Shown: positions 17,449 to 25,994 of the stretch, one piece after another
Layout of the letters: every line of letters starts with the position of its first letter
How positions within the stretch are numbered: the first letter of the stretch is position 1
Source: Pseudomonas thivervalensis
GTDB taxonomy: Bacteria > Pseudomonadota > Gammaproteobacteria > Pseudomonadales > Pseudomonadaceae
Reading direction: 5' to 3'
Length of the DNA stretch: 64,000 nucleotides
Assembly (NCBI RefSeq): GCF_001269655.1
Contig: NZ_LHVE01000018.1
Span: forward strand, 1 to 64,000
The notes under the pieces: generated by a model
Database searches by the model: none
The model's input: the letters and a program-made list of their open reading frames with translations, nothing else
What the model was told of the DNA's origin: nothing
Translations under genes and position numbers: made by a program

Positions 17449-17736
17449 ATGCCCATGCACAATCCGCCACACCCTGGCGAAACCTTGCGGTTGGACGTGT
17501 TGCCCGAGCTGGGCATCACGGTCACCGAACTGGCGCGACACCTGGGCTTCGCCCGGCCTCATCTCTCCCGGGTATTGCATGGTCATGCACCCATCAGCCC
17601 CGATCTCGCCGTGCGCCTGGAGCGTGCCGGGATCGGCAAGGCCAGGGTCTGGCTGGGCGTCCAGACCGACTACGACCTGTGGCAAGCCGAGCGCCGTGAG
17701 CAGCCCGCGATCGAACCTTTCCCCCTGCACGCTTGA
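17449..17736 (+). CDS. higA: HigA-type antitoxin, XRE helix-turn-helix
   Basis: 95 residues. The opening HPGETLRLDVLPELGITVTELARHLG and the helix FARPHLSRVLHGHAPISPDLAVRLERA are typical of the HigA/VapI antitoxin family. It neutralises HigB and binds its own promoter. AGGAGG lies ahead of the ATG. The C-terminal EREQPAIEPF-type tail is conserved in the family. Confidence 0.9.
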   Translation: MPMHNPPHPGETLRLDVLPELGITVTELARHLGFARPHLSRVLHGHAPISPDLAVRLERAGIGKARVWLGVQTDYDLWQAERREQPAIEPFPLHA

Positions 17737-17742
17737 CCTCGG

Positions 17743-18309
17743 TCAGGCCAGCAACTCCGCCGCCACCACGCTCCTCACACCCTTGCCGCTGAGTTGTTCC
17801 ACCAGCATCAAGGCAAACGCCAGGGCCGCGGCCGAGCCTTGGGCGGTGATGCAATTGCCATCCACCACCACGGGTTGATCCACGAAGCTGCAACCGGACA
17901 GTTGCTGGCTCACCGCTGGCAGGCAGGTCATGCGTCGCTGGCGCAGGACGCCAAAGGCCTGTAGCGCCAGGGCCGGGGCTTCGGCGATGGCGGCGAAGAA
18001 GCGTCCGGCGGCGGCTTGATCCTTGATCAGTTGCTGCAGCGGCTGATGGGCCGCCAGGTGCTGGGCGCCGATGATGCCGCCCGGTAGGACGGCCAGGTCG
18101 AACTCCTGCGCGAGCACGTCCACCAGCATGCCATCGGCCGTCAGGCGCGTGCCGCGGGCGCAGGTGAGCATGCGCCGTCCTTCGATGCTCGCCACCACGG
18201 TTTCGATCTGCGCTCGACGCAACACATCGATCAGGGTGACCGTTTGCAAGTCGTCGACGCCCTCGGCGACGGCGATCAGGGCTCGGGGGATCTTGGTTCC
18301 AGGAATCAT
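17743..18309 (-). CDS. DJ-1/PfpI-family protein lacking the conserved cysteine
   Basis: 188 residues from the ATG at 18309 (GGAGAGAG site), close to the length of E. coli YajL. Recognisable parts are PRALIAVAEGVDDLQTVTLID, AVLPGGIIGAQHLA, and VVVDGNCITAQGSAAALAFAL. The nucleophile elbow, AAICAAP in YajL-type proteins, reads AAIAEAP, so the reactive cysteine is Ala, and the buried acidic residue near residue 15 is Asp instead of Glu. Family members act as stress-linked hydrolases, chaperones or glyoxalases through that cysteine; this one probably cannot, so its role is unclear. Confidence 0.82.
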   Translation of the reverse strand: MIPGTKIPRALIAVAEGVDDLQTVTLIDVLRRAQIETVVASIEGRRMLTCARGTRLTADGMLVDVLAQEFDLAVLPGGIIGAQHLAAHQPLQQLIKDQAAAGRFFAAIAEAPALALQAFGVLRQRRMTCLPAVSQQLSGCSFVDQPVVVDGNCITAQGSAAALAFALMLVEQLSGKGVRSVVAAELLA

Positions 18310-18340
18310 GGGCGCTCTCTCCACTGGGTAATGCCTGTAG

Positions 18341-18438
18341 TGTAGGAGCTGCCGAAGGCTGCGATCTTTTTACAGGCGCTTGAGATTCCAGCGCCTGGGG
18401 AAAGATCGCAGCCTCGCTGCGCTCGACAGCTCCTACAC
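18341..18438. repeat. REP pair, TGTAGGAGCTG...GGCTGCGATCTTT family
   Basis: Inverted arms TGTAGGAGCTGCCGAAGGCT and its complement (AGCCTCG...CAGCTCCTACA) around a spacer, between the DJ-1-like gene and the small exported protein gene. A second copy lies at 44946. Confidence 0.88.
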
Positions 18439-18470
18439 AGCCCTTATGCAGTTCCTATGCGAGAGGCGGG

Positions 18471-18923
18471 CTATTTGATGTACAGCTGGGTCGACATCCG
18501 GTTGCCCGGGGCGTTGATCGACTGGTTGCTGAAGCTGAAGGTGCCCTCTTGCTTGCCCTTCAGGTCGAAGACGTACACATAGCCGACGACTTTGGTCCTC
18601 ACCGAGCAGTCATTGAGATTGCCATTGCTGTACGCACACACCGGCGAGCGCGTGCCGTCGACTTCAAAGCCGTCCAGGGTGACATGGGGCTGACGGCCAT
18701 AGCCGACCTCCAACACATAGACCTTGATCGTCGGGCCGTGGTCGCAACGCGTCTGCGCCTGCCCCGGGACGATGTCTTCGAAGCCACAGGCCGGCGACTC
18801 GACCTTGAGCACCTTGACCTCACTCAAGGGCGGTGCCGACGCGGCATTGACGGCCTGGCCGGGCAAGCATAGGCCCAGCGCGCAGCCCACGACCGCCAAC
18901 CGCTTTTTATTCAGTTGAAACAT
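18471..18923 (-). CDS. Small exported protein, DUF4879-like
   Basis: 150 residues with a signal peptide (KKRLAVVGCALGLCLPGQAVNA) and a secreted domain that contains four cysteines in two probable pairs (ESPACGFED, TRCDHGP, SPVCAYS, LNDCSV). The pattern resembles the family annotated DUF4879, which includes Bacillus YolA, but I am not certain. GGGAGG precedes the start. It is a single gene with no functional neighbour. No catalytic motif was seen. Confidence 0.65.
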   Translation of the reverse strand: MFQLNKKRLAVVGCALGLCLPGQAVNAASAPPLSEVKVLKVESPACGFEDIVPGQAQTRCDHGPTIKVYVLEVGYGRQPHVTLDGFEVDGTRSPVCAYSNGNLNDCSVRTKVVGYVYVFDLKGKQEGTFSFSNQSINAPGNRMSTQLYIK

Positions 18924-19127
18924 AGAGACCTCCCAGAACCGCGCGCAGTATGGCCCACTTGGCGCGTTGGCAAAACATCGACGACGATCGCAGCCACAAC
19001 GCTACGCTGCTGGTATGATGCGCGGCTTTTTCCGACCCGCAGAAAATTCCCGGGCGCCGCTGGCGACCTGTGCTTTGCTGTTGAGGTCGATACATTCACG
19101 GCGCCGGGCGCGCCACGGGGAGCAGAC

Positions 19128-20423
19128 ATGCTGGAAAGGCTGTTTCAACTCAAGGCACACAACACCAACGTGCGGACCGAGATCCTGGCGGGCGTCACGA
19201 CCTTCCTGGCCATGGCCTACATTCTGTTCGTCAACCCGAGCATCCTCGGCGAAACCGGCATGGACAAGGGCGCGGTGTTCGTCGCCACCTGCCTGGCAGC
19301 GGCCATTGGCTCCACGGTCATGGGCCTGATCGCCAACTACCCGATCGCCCTCGCCCCGGGCATGGGCCTGAATGCTTTCTTCACCTACACCGTGGTCCTG
19401 CACATGGGCCACACCTGGCAAGTGGCGCTGGGCGCGGTGTTCATCTCCGCCGTGCTGTTCTTCCTGCTGTCGATCTTTCGCATCCGCGAATGGATCATCA
19501 ACAGCATCCCGCTGCCGCTACGCTCAGCCATCGCTGCGGGTATCGGCCTGTTCCTGGCGCTGATCGCCCTGAACAATGCCGGCATCGTGGTGAAAAACCC
19601 GGCGACCATGGTCGGCCTCGGCGACTTGAAGCAACCGGCGCCGATCCTCGCGACCCTCGGTTTTGTCCTGATCGTCGCCCTCGAAGCCTTGAAAGTACGC
19701 GGCGCCGTGCTGATCGGCATCCTGGCGGTCACCCTTGTCTCGATCCTGATGGGTTTCACCCCGTTTAGTGGCGTCATCTCCGCGCCACCGTCCCTGGCCC
19801 CGACCTTCCTGCAACTGGACATCAAGGGCGCCCTGGACATCGGCCTGGTGAGCGTGATCTTCGCCTTCCTGTTCGTCGACCTGTTCGACAACTCCGGCAC
19901 CCTGATCGGCGTCGCCAAGCGCGCCGGCCTGATGGGCAAGGACGGCCACATGCCGAAGATGGGCCGTGCGCTGATCGCCGACAGTACCGCCGCCATGGCC
20001 GGTTCGCTGCTGGGCACCTCCACCACCACCAGCTACATCGAATCGGCAGCGGGCGTCAGCGCCGGCGGCCGCACTGGCCTGACCGCCATCGTCGTGGCGA
20101 TCCTGTTCCTGCTGGCGTTGTTCTTCTCGCCATTGGCTGCCAGCGTCCCGGCCTTCGCCACCGCGCCGGCTTTGCTGTTCGTCGCCGTGCTGATGACCTC
20201 GGGCCTGGCAGAGATCGACTGGGACGACATCACCGTCGCCGCCCCGGTGGTGGTAACCGCCCTGGCAATGCCGTTCACCTACTCCATCGCCAACGGCATC
20301 GCTTTCGGTTTCATCGCCTGGACCGCCATCAAACTGGTGTCTGGCCGTGGCCGTGAGTTGAACCCGGCGCTGGTCATTCTGTCGATCCTGTTCGTGATCA
20401 AGTTGGGTTGGTTCAACGCATGA
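19128..20423 (+). CDS. NCS2-type purine permease (adenine/guanine/hypoxanthine)
   Basis: 431 residues, many membrane helices. It starts MLERLFQLKAHNTNVRTEILAGVTTFLAMAYIL, the signature of the AzgA-like/PurP-GhxP branch of the NCS2 transporters, followed by the conserved NPSILGETGMDKGAVF and GTSTTTSYIESAAGVSAGGRTGLT. It imports purine bases with protons. The ATG at 19128 has GGGGAG; the upstream extension of the reading frame (to 18915) has no such signature. Its last four bases overlap the start of trmA. The exact purine cannot be told. Confidence 0.9.
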   Translation: MLERLFQLKAHNTNVRTEILAGVTTFLAMAYILFVNPSILGETGMDKGAVFVATCLAAAIGSTVMGLIANYPIALAPGMGLNAFFTYTVVLHMGHTWQVALGAVFISAVLFFLLSIFRIREWIINSIPLPLRSAIAAGIGLFLALIALNNAGIVVKNPATMVGLGDLKQPAPILATLGFVLIVALEALKVRGAVLIGILAVTLVSILMGFTPFSGVISAPPSLAPTFLQLDIKGALDIGLVSVIFAFLFVDLFDNSGTLIGVAKRAGLMGKDGHMPKMGRALIADSTAAMAGSLLGTSTTTSYIESAAGVSAGGRTGLTAIVVAILFLLALFFSPLAASVPAFATAPALLFVAVLMTSGLAEIDWDDITVAAPVVVTALAMPFTYSIANGIAFGFIAWTAIKLVSGRGRELNPALVILSILFVIKLGWFNA

Positions 20424-21499
20424 CATTTGATTCCCAGGCCTATGCCGCCCAGTTACAGGACAAGGTCACCCGCTTGCGTGACCTGTTGGCGCCGTTCGAT
20501 GCACCGGAACCTGCGGTGTTCGATTCGCCCCTGAAAAACTTTCGCCTACGGGCCGAATTCCGCCTCTGGCGCGAGGCCGGCGAACGGCATTACGCGATGT
20601 TTTCCCAGGACGACAAGCGCACGCCGATCCTCATCGAGGAATTTCCCATTGCCAGCCTGCGCATCAACCAGTTGATGCCGCAACTCAAGGCCGCCTGGCA
20701 GGCCAGCGCCCCCCTGAGCCATAAGCTGTTCCAAGTGGAGTTCCTGACCACCCTGGCCGGCGACGCGATGATCACCCTGTGTTATCACCGCCCGCTGGAC
20801 GAGCACTGGCACGCGGCCGCCTCGAAGCTGGCGGCCGATCTGGGCGTCAGCATCATTGGCCGCTCCAAGGGCAAACGCGAAGTGATTGGCCATGACTACG
20901 TGGTGGAAAAACTTGAGGTGGGCGGTCGCACCTTCAGCTATCGCCAGCCCGAAGGCGCCTTCACCCAGCCCAACGGCACGGTGAATCAGAAGATGCTCAA
21001 CTGGGCTTATGAAGCACTGGGCGATCGCAGCGACGATCTGCTGGAGTTGTACTGCGGCAACGGCAACTTCACCCTGCCCTTGGCCACCCGCGTGCGCAAA
21101 GTCCTGGCCACCGAAATCAGCAAGACCTCGGTGAACGCCGCGCTGAGCAACCTCAGCGAAAACGCTGTGGATAACGTCACCCTGGTGCGCCTGTCCGCTG
21201 AAGAATTGACCGAAGCCTTGAACGAAGTCCGGCCGTTCCGCCGCCTGCAGGGCATCGACCTGAAAAGCTATGAGTTCGGCAGTGTCTTCGTCGACCCGCC
21301 GCGCGCCGGCATGGACCCGGACACCTGCGAGCTGACCCGACGCTTCGACAATATCCTGTACATCTCCTGCAACCCTGAGACCCTCGCCGCGAACATCGCG
21401 CAACTGAACGACACCCACCACATCACGCGTTGCGCGCTGTTCGATCAATTTCCCTGGACCCATCACATGGAATCCGGGGTGTTGTTGACACGGCGCTAA
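20420..21499 (+). CDS. trmA: tRNA (uracil(54)-C(5))-methyltransferase TrmA
   Basis: 359 residues, full length. It has the TRAM-less TrmA arrangement: N-terminal RNA-binding part (RAEFRLWREAGERHYAMF), SAM motif LYCGNGNFTLPL, the proposed DPPRAG motif and the catalytic cysteine in ISCNPETLAANI. It makes m5U54 in the T-loop of tRNAs. The start overlaps the permease stop (ATGA at 20420-20423), an unusual pairing but suggests coupling. A REP pair follows. Confidence 0.96.
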   Translation: MTFDSQAYAAQLQDKVTRLRDLLAPFDAPEPAVFDSPLKNFRLRAEFRLWREAGERHYAMFSQDDKRTPILIEEFPIASLRINQLMPQLKAAWQASAPLSHKLFQVEFLTTLAGDAMITLCYHRPLDEHWHAAASKLAADLGVSIIGRSKGKREVIGHDYVVEKLEVGGRTFSYRQPEGAFTQPNGTVNQKMLNWAYEALGDRSDDLLELYCGNGNFTLPLATRVRKVLATEISKTSVNAALSNLSENAVDNVTLVRLSAEELTEALNEVRPFRRLQGIDLKSYEFGSVFVDPPRAGMDPDTCELTRRFDNILYISCNPETLAANIAQLNDTHHITRCALFDQFPWTHHMESGVLLTRR

Positions 21500-21510
21500 C
21501 CACGCCCCCC

Positions 21511-21605
21511 TGTGGCGAGGGAGCTTGCTCCCGCTGGGCTGCGCAGCAGTCCCAAGCTTTTTGCGGTTGCTGCGCAACCGAGCGGGAGCAAGCTCCCTCG
21601 CCACA
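21511..21605. repeat. REP pair, GTGGCGAGGGAGC family
   Basis: Inverted GTGGCGAGGGAGCTTGCTCC units after trmA and before the aroQ promoter. Confidence 0.9.
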
Positions 21606-21687
21606 ATTCCAATCACCGGCGATACATGCCTGGGGCACTGTTCGATCATCGAACACTTATTGCCCAATGACCGCTGCTTTATTTGAC

Positions 21688-21707
21688 CAAATTAACCATC
21701 TAGTACA
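21688..21707 (-). promoter_or_regulatory. Candidate operator of the quinate/shikimate regulator, upstream of aroQ
   Basis: The minus strand reads TGTACTAGATGGTTAATTTG. It shares TGTAC-N-A-N3-GGTTA-N-TTT with the plus-strand sequence at 25995-26014, upstream of quiC and the MFS gene. It overlaps a plausible promoter (TTTGAC, 16 bp, TACAAT) for aroQ, as a repressor site should. Confidence 0.5.
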
Positions 21708-21740
21708 ATTTATCTCCACCGGCTGAAACCCGCCGACACC

Positions 21741-21751
21741 AACAATAAAAA
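21741..21751 (+). promoter_or_regulatory. Candidate Hfq/Crc (catabolite repression) motif in the aroQ leader
   Basis: AACAATAAAAA contains AANAANAA, the A-rich motif bound by Hfq with Crc. It lies just upstream of the GGAG ribosome site of aroQ, the usual place for such a translational block. Such a control would fit a catabolic gene. Confidence 0.35.
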
Positions 21752-21766
21752 TGTGGAGAAATTGCG

Positions 21767-22207
21767 ATGCCTCCGATCGTTCTGGTGCTCAACGGCCCGA
21801 ACCTGAACCTGCTCGGCACCCGCGAGCCGGCAACCTACGGCCATGAAACCCTGGCCGACATCTCGGCCCTGTGTGGCCGCACCGCTGATGAACTCGGCCT
21901 GGCGGTGGAGTTTCGCCAGACCAACCAGGAAAGCGAACTGCTGGACTGGATTCACGGCGCCCGAGGCCGGTGCGCCGGTATCGTCATCAACCCGGCGGCC
22001 TGGACCCACACCTCCGTGGCGATCCGCGACGCCCTGGTGGCCAGCGAGGTGCCGGTGATCGAGGTCCACCTGTCCAACGTCCACGCCCGCGAAACCTTCC
22101 GCCATCACTCCTTTGTCTCATCCGTCGCCATTGGCGTGATGTGCGGGTTTGGCAGCCATGGTTATCGCCTGGCCCTTGAACATTTCAGTCAGCGGTTGAA
22201 GGGTTGA
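21767..22207 (+). CDS. aroQ: Type II 3-dehydroquinate dehydratase, probably catabolic
   Basis: 146 residues, the size of type II dehydroquinases. LVLNGPNLNLLGTREPATYG contains the catalytic Tyr/Arg region, NPAAWTHTSVAIRDAL and HLSNVHARETFRHHS are the remaining signature segments, with the catalytic His in the last. It interconverts 3-dehydroquinate and 3-dehydroshikimate. The surrounding shikimate dehydrogenase, QuiC and MFS genes suggest it serves quinate/shikimate breakdown rather than the biosynthetic pathway. Confidence 0.93.
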   Translation: MPPIVLVLNGPNLNLLGTREPATYGHETLADISALCGRTADELGLAVEFRQTNQESELLDWIHGARGRCAGIVINPAAWTHTSVAIRDALVASEVPVIEVHLSNVHARETFRHHSFVSSVAIGVMCGFGSHGYRLALEHFSQRLKG

Positions 22208-22212
22208 TGTTT

Positions 22213-23064
22213 ATGTCGAATATCACTGTGCTGGCCGGCCTGATCGGTGCGGGCATCCAGGCGTCTCGCACGCCTGCGCTGCATGAACAGGAAGGCGATG
22301 CCCAAGGCATGCGTTACCTCTATCGGCTGATCGACCTCGACGCGTTGAAACTCGACAGCGGCGCCCTGGCCGATTTACTGGTGGCCGCCGAGCGCATGGA
22401 CTTTACCGGCCTGAACATCACCTTCCCGTGCAAGCAGGCGATCATCCCGCTGCTGGACGAGCTGTCACCCGAGGCCCGTGGCATCGGCGCGGTCAATACC
22501 GTGGTGCTGAAGGATGGCAAGCGCATCGGCCACAACACCGACTGCCTGGGGTTCGCCGAAGGTTTTCGTCGTGGCCTGGGGGATGTGGCGCGCAAGCGCG
22601 TGGTCCAGATGGGTGCCGGTGGCGCCGGTGCGGCGGTGGCTCATGCGCTGCTGCTGGAGGGCGTGGAAACCCTGAGCATTTTTGACGTCGAAGTCAGCCG
22701 CGCCGAGGCACTGGCCAACAACTTGAACCAACACTTCGGCACCGATCGCGCTCGCGCCGGGCATGACCTGCCGACCGCCATGGCCGAAGCCGACGGTTTG
22801 GTGAACACCACGCCCATGGGCATGGCGAAACTTCCGGGCATGCCGGTGCCGGTCGAGCTGTTGCGGCGCGCTTTGTGGGTCGCGGAAATCGTCTATTTCC
22901 CACTGGAAACCGAACTGCTGCGCAACGCTCGCGCTATCGGCTGCCGTACCCTGGATGGCGGCAACATGGCGGTGTTCCAGGCGGTGAAGGCGTTCGAACT
23001 GTTCAGCGGCGTGGCGCCGGATGCGCAGCGGATGCTGGCGCATTTCCAAAGCATGAATCATTAA
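22213..23064 (+). CDS. aroE: Shikimate (or quinate/shikimate) dehydrogenase
   Basis: 283 residues with the AroE fold: the substrate motif NITFPCKQ (consensus NxTxPxK), catalytic NTDCLGF, the nucleotide loop GAGGAGAAV and NTTPMGM. It oxidises shikimate to 3-dehydroshikimate with NAD(P). The ATG at 22213 has a better-spaced AAGGG than the ATG at 22207, which overlaps the aroQ stop; the two starts differ by two residues. Linked genes imply a catabolic role, and the paralogue set usual in Pseudomonas makes the symbol only a family name. Confidence 0.87.
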   Translation: MSNITVLAGLIGAGIQASRTPALHEQEGDAQGMRYLYRLIDLDALKLDSGALADLLVAAERMDFTGLNITFPCKQAIIPLLDELSPEARGIGAVNTVVLKDGKRIGHNTDCLGFAEGFRRGLGDVARKRVVQMGAGGAGAAVAHALLLEGVETLSIFDVEVSRAEALANNLNQHFGTDRARAGHDLPTAMAEADGLVNTTPMGMAKLPGMPVPVELLRRALWVAEIVYFPLETELLRNARAIGCRTLDGGNMAVFQAVKAFELFSGVAPDAQRMLAHFQSMNH

Positions 23065-23095
23065 AGCCTGGTGATAATCCCTTGTGGGCATGACT

Positions 23096-23185
23096 TGTGG
23101 GAGCGAGCTTGCTCGCGATAACGGTCTGTCAGTCGCAATCGATGTTGGCTGATCGACCGCTATCGCGAGCAAGCTCGCTCCCACA
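23096..23185. repeat. REP pair, TGTGGGAGCGAGC family
   Basis: TGTGGGAGCGAGCTTGCTCG and its complement, between the convergent dehydrogenase and TetR genes. Confidence 0.88.
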
Positions 23186-23202
23186 CAAGCTCCCACTAGG
23201 TG

Positions 23203-23880
23203 TCAGGCTTGCAGATACCGCAACACCGACTCACACACCATCTGCCGATGCCGCTGCTTGACCGCTTCATCCGACAGATCGATCTGAAAGATCTCACCGA
23301 ACGTCTGGCGGTTGGACACCCGGTAGAAGCAGAACGAGCTGATCAACAGATGCACATCCAGCGGCTCGAGGCCGGCACGGAACACGCCCTCTTCGGCGCC
23401 GCGCCGCAGGATCACGCCCAGGGAATCGAGGATGGTGTTGGTCATCGCCTTGATCGCGCCTGACTGCTTCACGTACTCGGCGTTGTGGATGTTCTCGATG
23501 CAGACGATGCGCACGAAATCCACATTGCGGTCGTGATGGTCGAAGGTGAACTCCACCAAGCGCCGGATCGCGTCCACCGGAGCCAGTTCCGCCAGGTGCA
23601 GGCGGCTTTCGGTGGTGCGGATATCGCCGTAGAGTTTTTCCAGCACCTCGACGTACAACTGCTCCTTGCTGCCGAAGTAGTAGTAGATCATGCGCTTGGA
23701 GGTGTGGATGCGCTCGGCGATGGCGTCGACCCGAGCGCCAGCCAGGCCTTGCTGGACGAACTCGACGATGGCTTCCTGAAGAATGTTTTCCCGGGTCTTT
23801 TCCGGGTTGTTCTTGCGACTCTTGCGCGGCGTGGCGACAGGTTCGTCGAGCGCTGCGGAAAGCTCTGGATTCATAGTCAT
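23203..23880 (-). CDS. TetR-family regulator of quinate/shikimate genes
   Basis: 225 residues from the ATG at 23880. A TetR HTH (ILQEAIVEFVQQGLAGARVDAIAERIHTSKRMIYYYFGSKEQLY) is followed by an all-helical ligand domain. The position between aroE and quiC, with the whole set of catabolic genes on both sides, points to a repressor lifted by a pathway intermediate. The start is not certain: ATGs at 23901 (MAV in another register of the same frame), 23880 and 23874 are all possible, none with a strong ribosome site. It probably binds the motif repeated at 21688 and 25995. Confidence 0.82.
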   Translation of the reverse strand: MTMNPELSAALDEPVATPRKSRKNNPEKTRENILQEAIVEFVQQGLAGARVDAIAERIHTSKRMIYYYFGSKEQLYVEVLEKLYGDIRTTESRLHLAELAPVDAIRRLVEFTFDHHDRNVDFVRIVCIENIHNAEYVKQSGAIKAMTNTILDSLGVILRRGAEEGVFRAGLEPLDVHLLISSFCFYRVSNRQTFGEIFQIDLSDEAVKQRHRQMVCESVLRYLQA

Positions 23881-23983
23881 TGCGGGGCTCACGGCCATCA
23901 CTGCACAGGCTGGCGATTATGGGCCGCACCGTGCACTGAAGGAAGCCACGACACCGCCCATTACCGCCACGTTTACGATTTCC

Positions 23984-25885
23984 CTACAACTTGGCGTGCC
24001 GCAAGCCACCACTGCGGGACTTGGCCATGGCGGCCAGGCGCACCGCGACGTTGGCGGCGCCATAACCGGCGTAACCGTTCTTGCGCTGGATGATCTCAAA
24101 GAAAAACCGCCCCTCGAACGGCTCGGTGTAGACGTGGAACAGCTCGCCACCTTGGGCGTCACGGTCGTACAACACGTTGAAATAGGCCAGTTCACTGAGG
24201 AACTCGTCGTCAAAATCGAAACGCGCCGCCAGGTCGTCGTAGTAGTTGAGCGGGATGTCCAGCAACGGCACGCCCGCCTCCTTGGCCCGACTGACCTGGG
24301 CGAAGATGTCGTCGCAATCGAAGGCGATGTGATGCACGCCGGAGCCGCGATAACTCGACAGCGCATGTGAGATCGCAGTGTTGCGGTTCTCGGAAATGTT
24401 CAGCGGCAAGCGGATCGAACTGCAGCGGCTGCGCAGCGCACGGCTTTTGACCAGGCCATAGGGGTCGGGCAAGACCACTTCGTCGTCGGCCTCGAAATCC
24501 AGCAGGCTCTTGTAGAACAGCACCCAACTGTCGAGGCTGTCGGCCGGCAGCGCCATCGCCATGTGGTCGATGCGTTTGAGCCCGGCCCCGATGACCGCAC
24601 CCGGTTGCAGGTTGAAATCGGTGCCATAGACGTCGGCCTGCTGATCCACCAGGTAGATCAGGCTGCCGTCCGGCGCACGCACCGCCGCCAGTTCCAGTTC
24701 ATTGGGCCCCACCAGTCCGCGATAGGGCTGCCCCTTGTAGGCGACGGCCCGCTCCAGGGCGCTGGCACTGTTTTTCACGCGGATGGCGGTGGCGCACAAC
24801 GACGGCCCGTGGGCTTCAAAAAAACTGTGGGCGAAGGAGTACGGTTCACTGTTGAGGATCAGGTTGATATCGCCCTGGCGCAGCAGGCTGACATTCTTCG
24901 AGCGATGCTGGCCGGCCTTGACGAACCCCAACCGTTCCAACCAGTGGGAGAGCTTGGCGCCGAGGTTATCGTCCACGGCGAATTCCAGGAATTCGATGCC
25001 GTCGTATTCGCTGGCCGGCGGTGTAGCGAACAGGATGTCGGCATTGCCAACGGCGCTCGCTTCTTCGGCCAGGCGCTGGCGGGTCTTTTCTTCCAGGTAC
25101 AGCAGCGAGCGCAGGCCGTCGGCGGCATTGGCCCGTGGCGGCGCGGCGCGGAAACCGTCGTTGAAAATTTCCAGTGACAGCGGCCCGGTATAACCACTCT
25201 TGATGATCGGTGCCAGGAACCCCGGCAAATCGAACTCGCCCTGCCCCGGGAAACAACGGAAATGCCGGCTCCACTCCAGGACGTCCATGGCCAGGATCGG
25301 CGCGTCGGCCATTTGCACAAAAAAGATCTTATCGCCCGGGATCTCAGCGATGGCGCTCGGGTCGCCCTTGAGGGACAAGGTATGGAAACTGTCGAGCAAC
25401 ACGCCGAGGTTGGGGTGATCGGCCTGGCGCACGATGTTCCAGACCTGTTGATAAGTATTCACATGGCGGCCCCAGGCCAGCGCTTCGTAACCGATGCGCA
25501 AGCCGCGGGCACCGGCGCGTTCGGCCAGCAGGCGCAGGTCATCGATCAAGATCTGTTCGTCGCCGACGCTGTCGGCCGAAGCATTGCTGCACACCAGCAC
25601 CAGGTCGGTGCCCAGCTCCTGCATCAAGTCGAATTTGCGCTCGGCCCGCTCCAGGTTGCGCGACAAACGATCGCGGCGGCAGCCTTCGAAGTCACGAAAC
25701 GGTTGGAACAACGTGATGGCGATGCCCAAGTCGGCGCACATCTGCCTGATTTCCCGAGGGCTGCCATCGTAATAGAGAAGGTCATTCTCGAAAATTTCCA
25801 CCCCGTCAAAACCGGCGGCGGCAATGGCTTCGAGTTTTTCCGGCAAAGTACCGCTCAAGGACACGGTGGCAATGGAACGCTGCAT
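23984..25885 (-). CDS. quiC: 3-dehydroshikimate dehydratase fused to an HPPD-like domain (QuiC1 type)
   Basis: 633 residues. The N-terminal half (about 1-285) is a TIM-barrel sugar-isomerase-like dehydratase; the metal ligands expected for QuiC1 are present as E134, D165, Q191 and E239. The C-terminal half has two VOC modules like 4-hydroxyphenylpyruvate dioxygenase, with GVHHIAFDCDD and FFFEIIQRKNG providing possible metal ligands. It turns 3-dehydroshikimate into protocatechuate, feeding the beta-ketoadipate route. The ATG at 25885 follows GGGAG. The function of the extra domain in such fusions is still poorly defined. Confidence 0.93.
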   Translation of the reverse strand: MQRSIATVSLSGTLPEKLEAIAAAGFDGVEIFENDLLYYDGSPREIRQMCADLGIAITLFQPFRDFEGCRRDRLSRNLERAERKFDLMQELGTDLVLVCSNASADSVGDEQILIDDLRLLAERAGARGLRIGYEALAWGRHVNTYQQVWNIVRQADHPNLGVLLDSFHTLSLKGDPSAIAEIPGDKIFFVQMADAPILAMDVLEWSRHFRCFPGQGEFDLPGFLAPIIKSGYTGPLSLEIFNDGFRAAPPRANAADGLRSLLYLEEKTRQRLAEEASAVGNADILFATPPASEYDGIEFLEFAVDDNLGAKLSHWLERLGFVKAGQHRSKNVSLLRQGDINLILNSEPYSFAHSFFEAHGPSLCATAIRVKNSASALERAVAYKGQPYRGLVGPNELELAAVRAPDGSLIYLVDQQADVYGTDFNLQPGAVIGAGLKRIDHMAMALPADSLDSWVLFYKSLLDFEADDEVVLPDPYGLVKSRALRSRCSSIRLPLNISENRNTAISHALSSYRGSGVHHIAFDCDDIFAQVSRAKEAGVPLLDIPLNYYDDLAARFDFDDEFLSELAYFNVLYDRDAQGGELFHVYTEPFEGRFFFEIIQRKNGYAGYGAANVAVRLAAMAKSRSGGLRHAKL

Positions 25886-25994
25886 GACTTCGGCTCCCGG
25901 GACAGGCATCGGCTACAGAAGCTGCGCCGCTTTTGAAATTGCTTAGAAGAGTGAGCCGATTATTGAGCTGCCGGTTTCTTTCAGCAATTTAATA

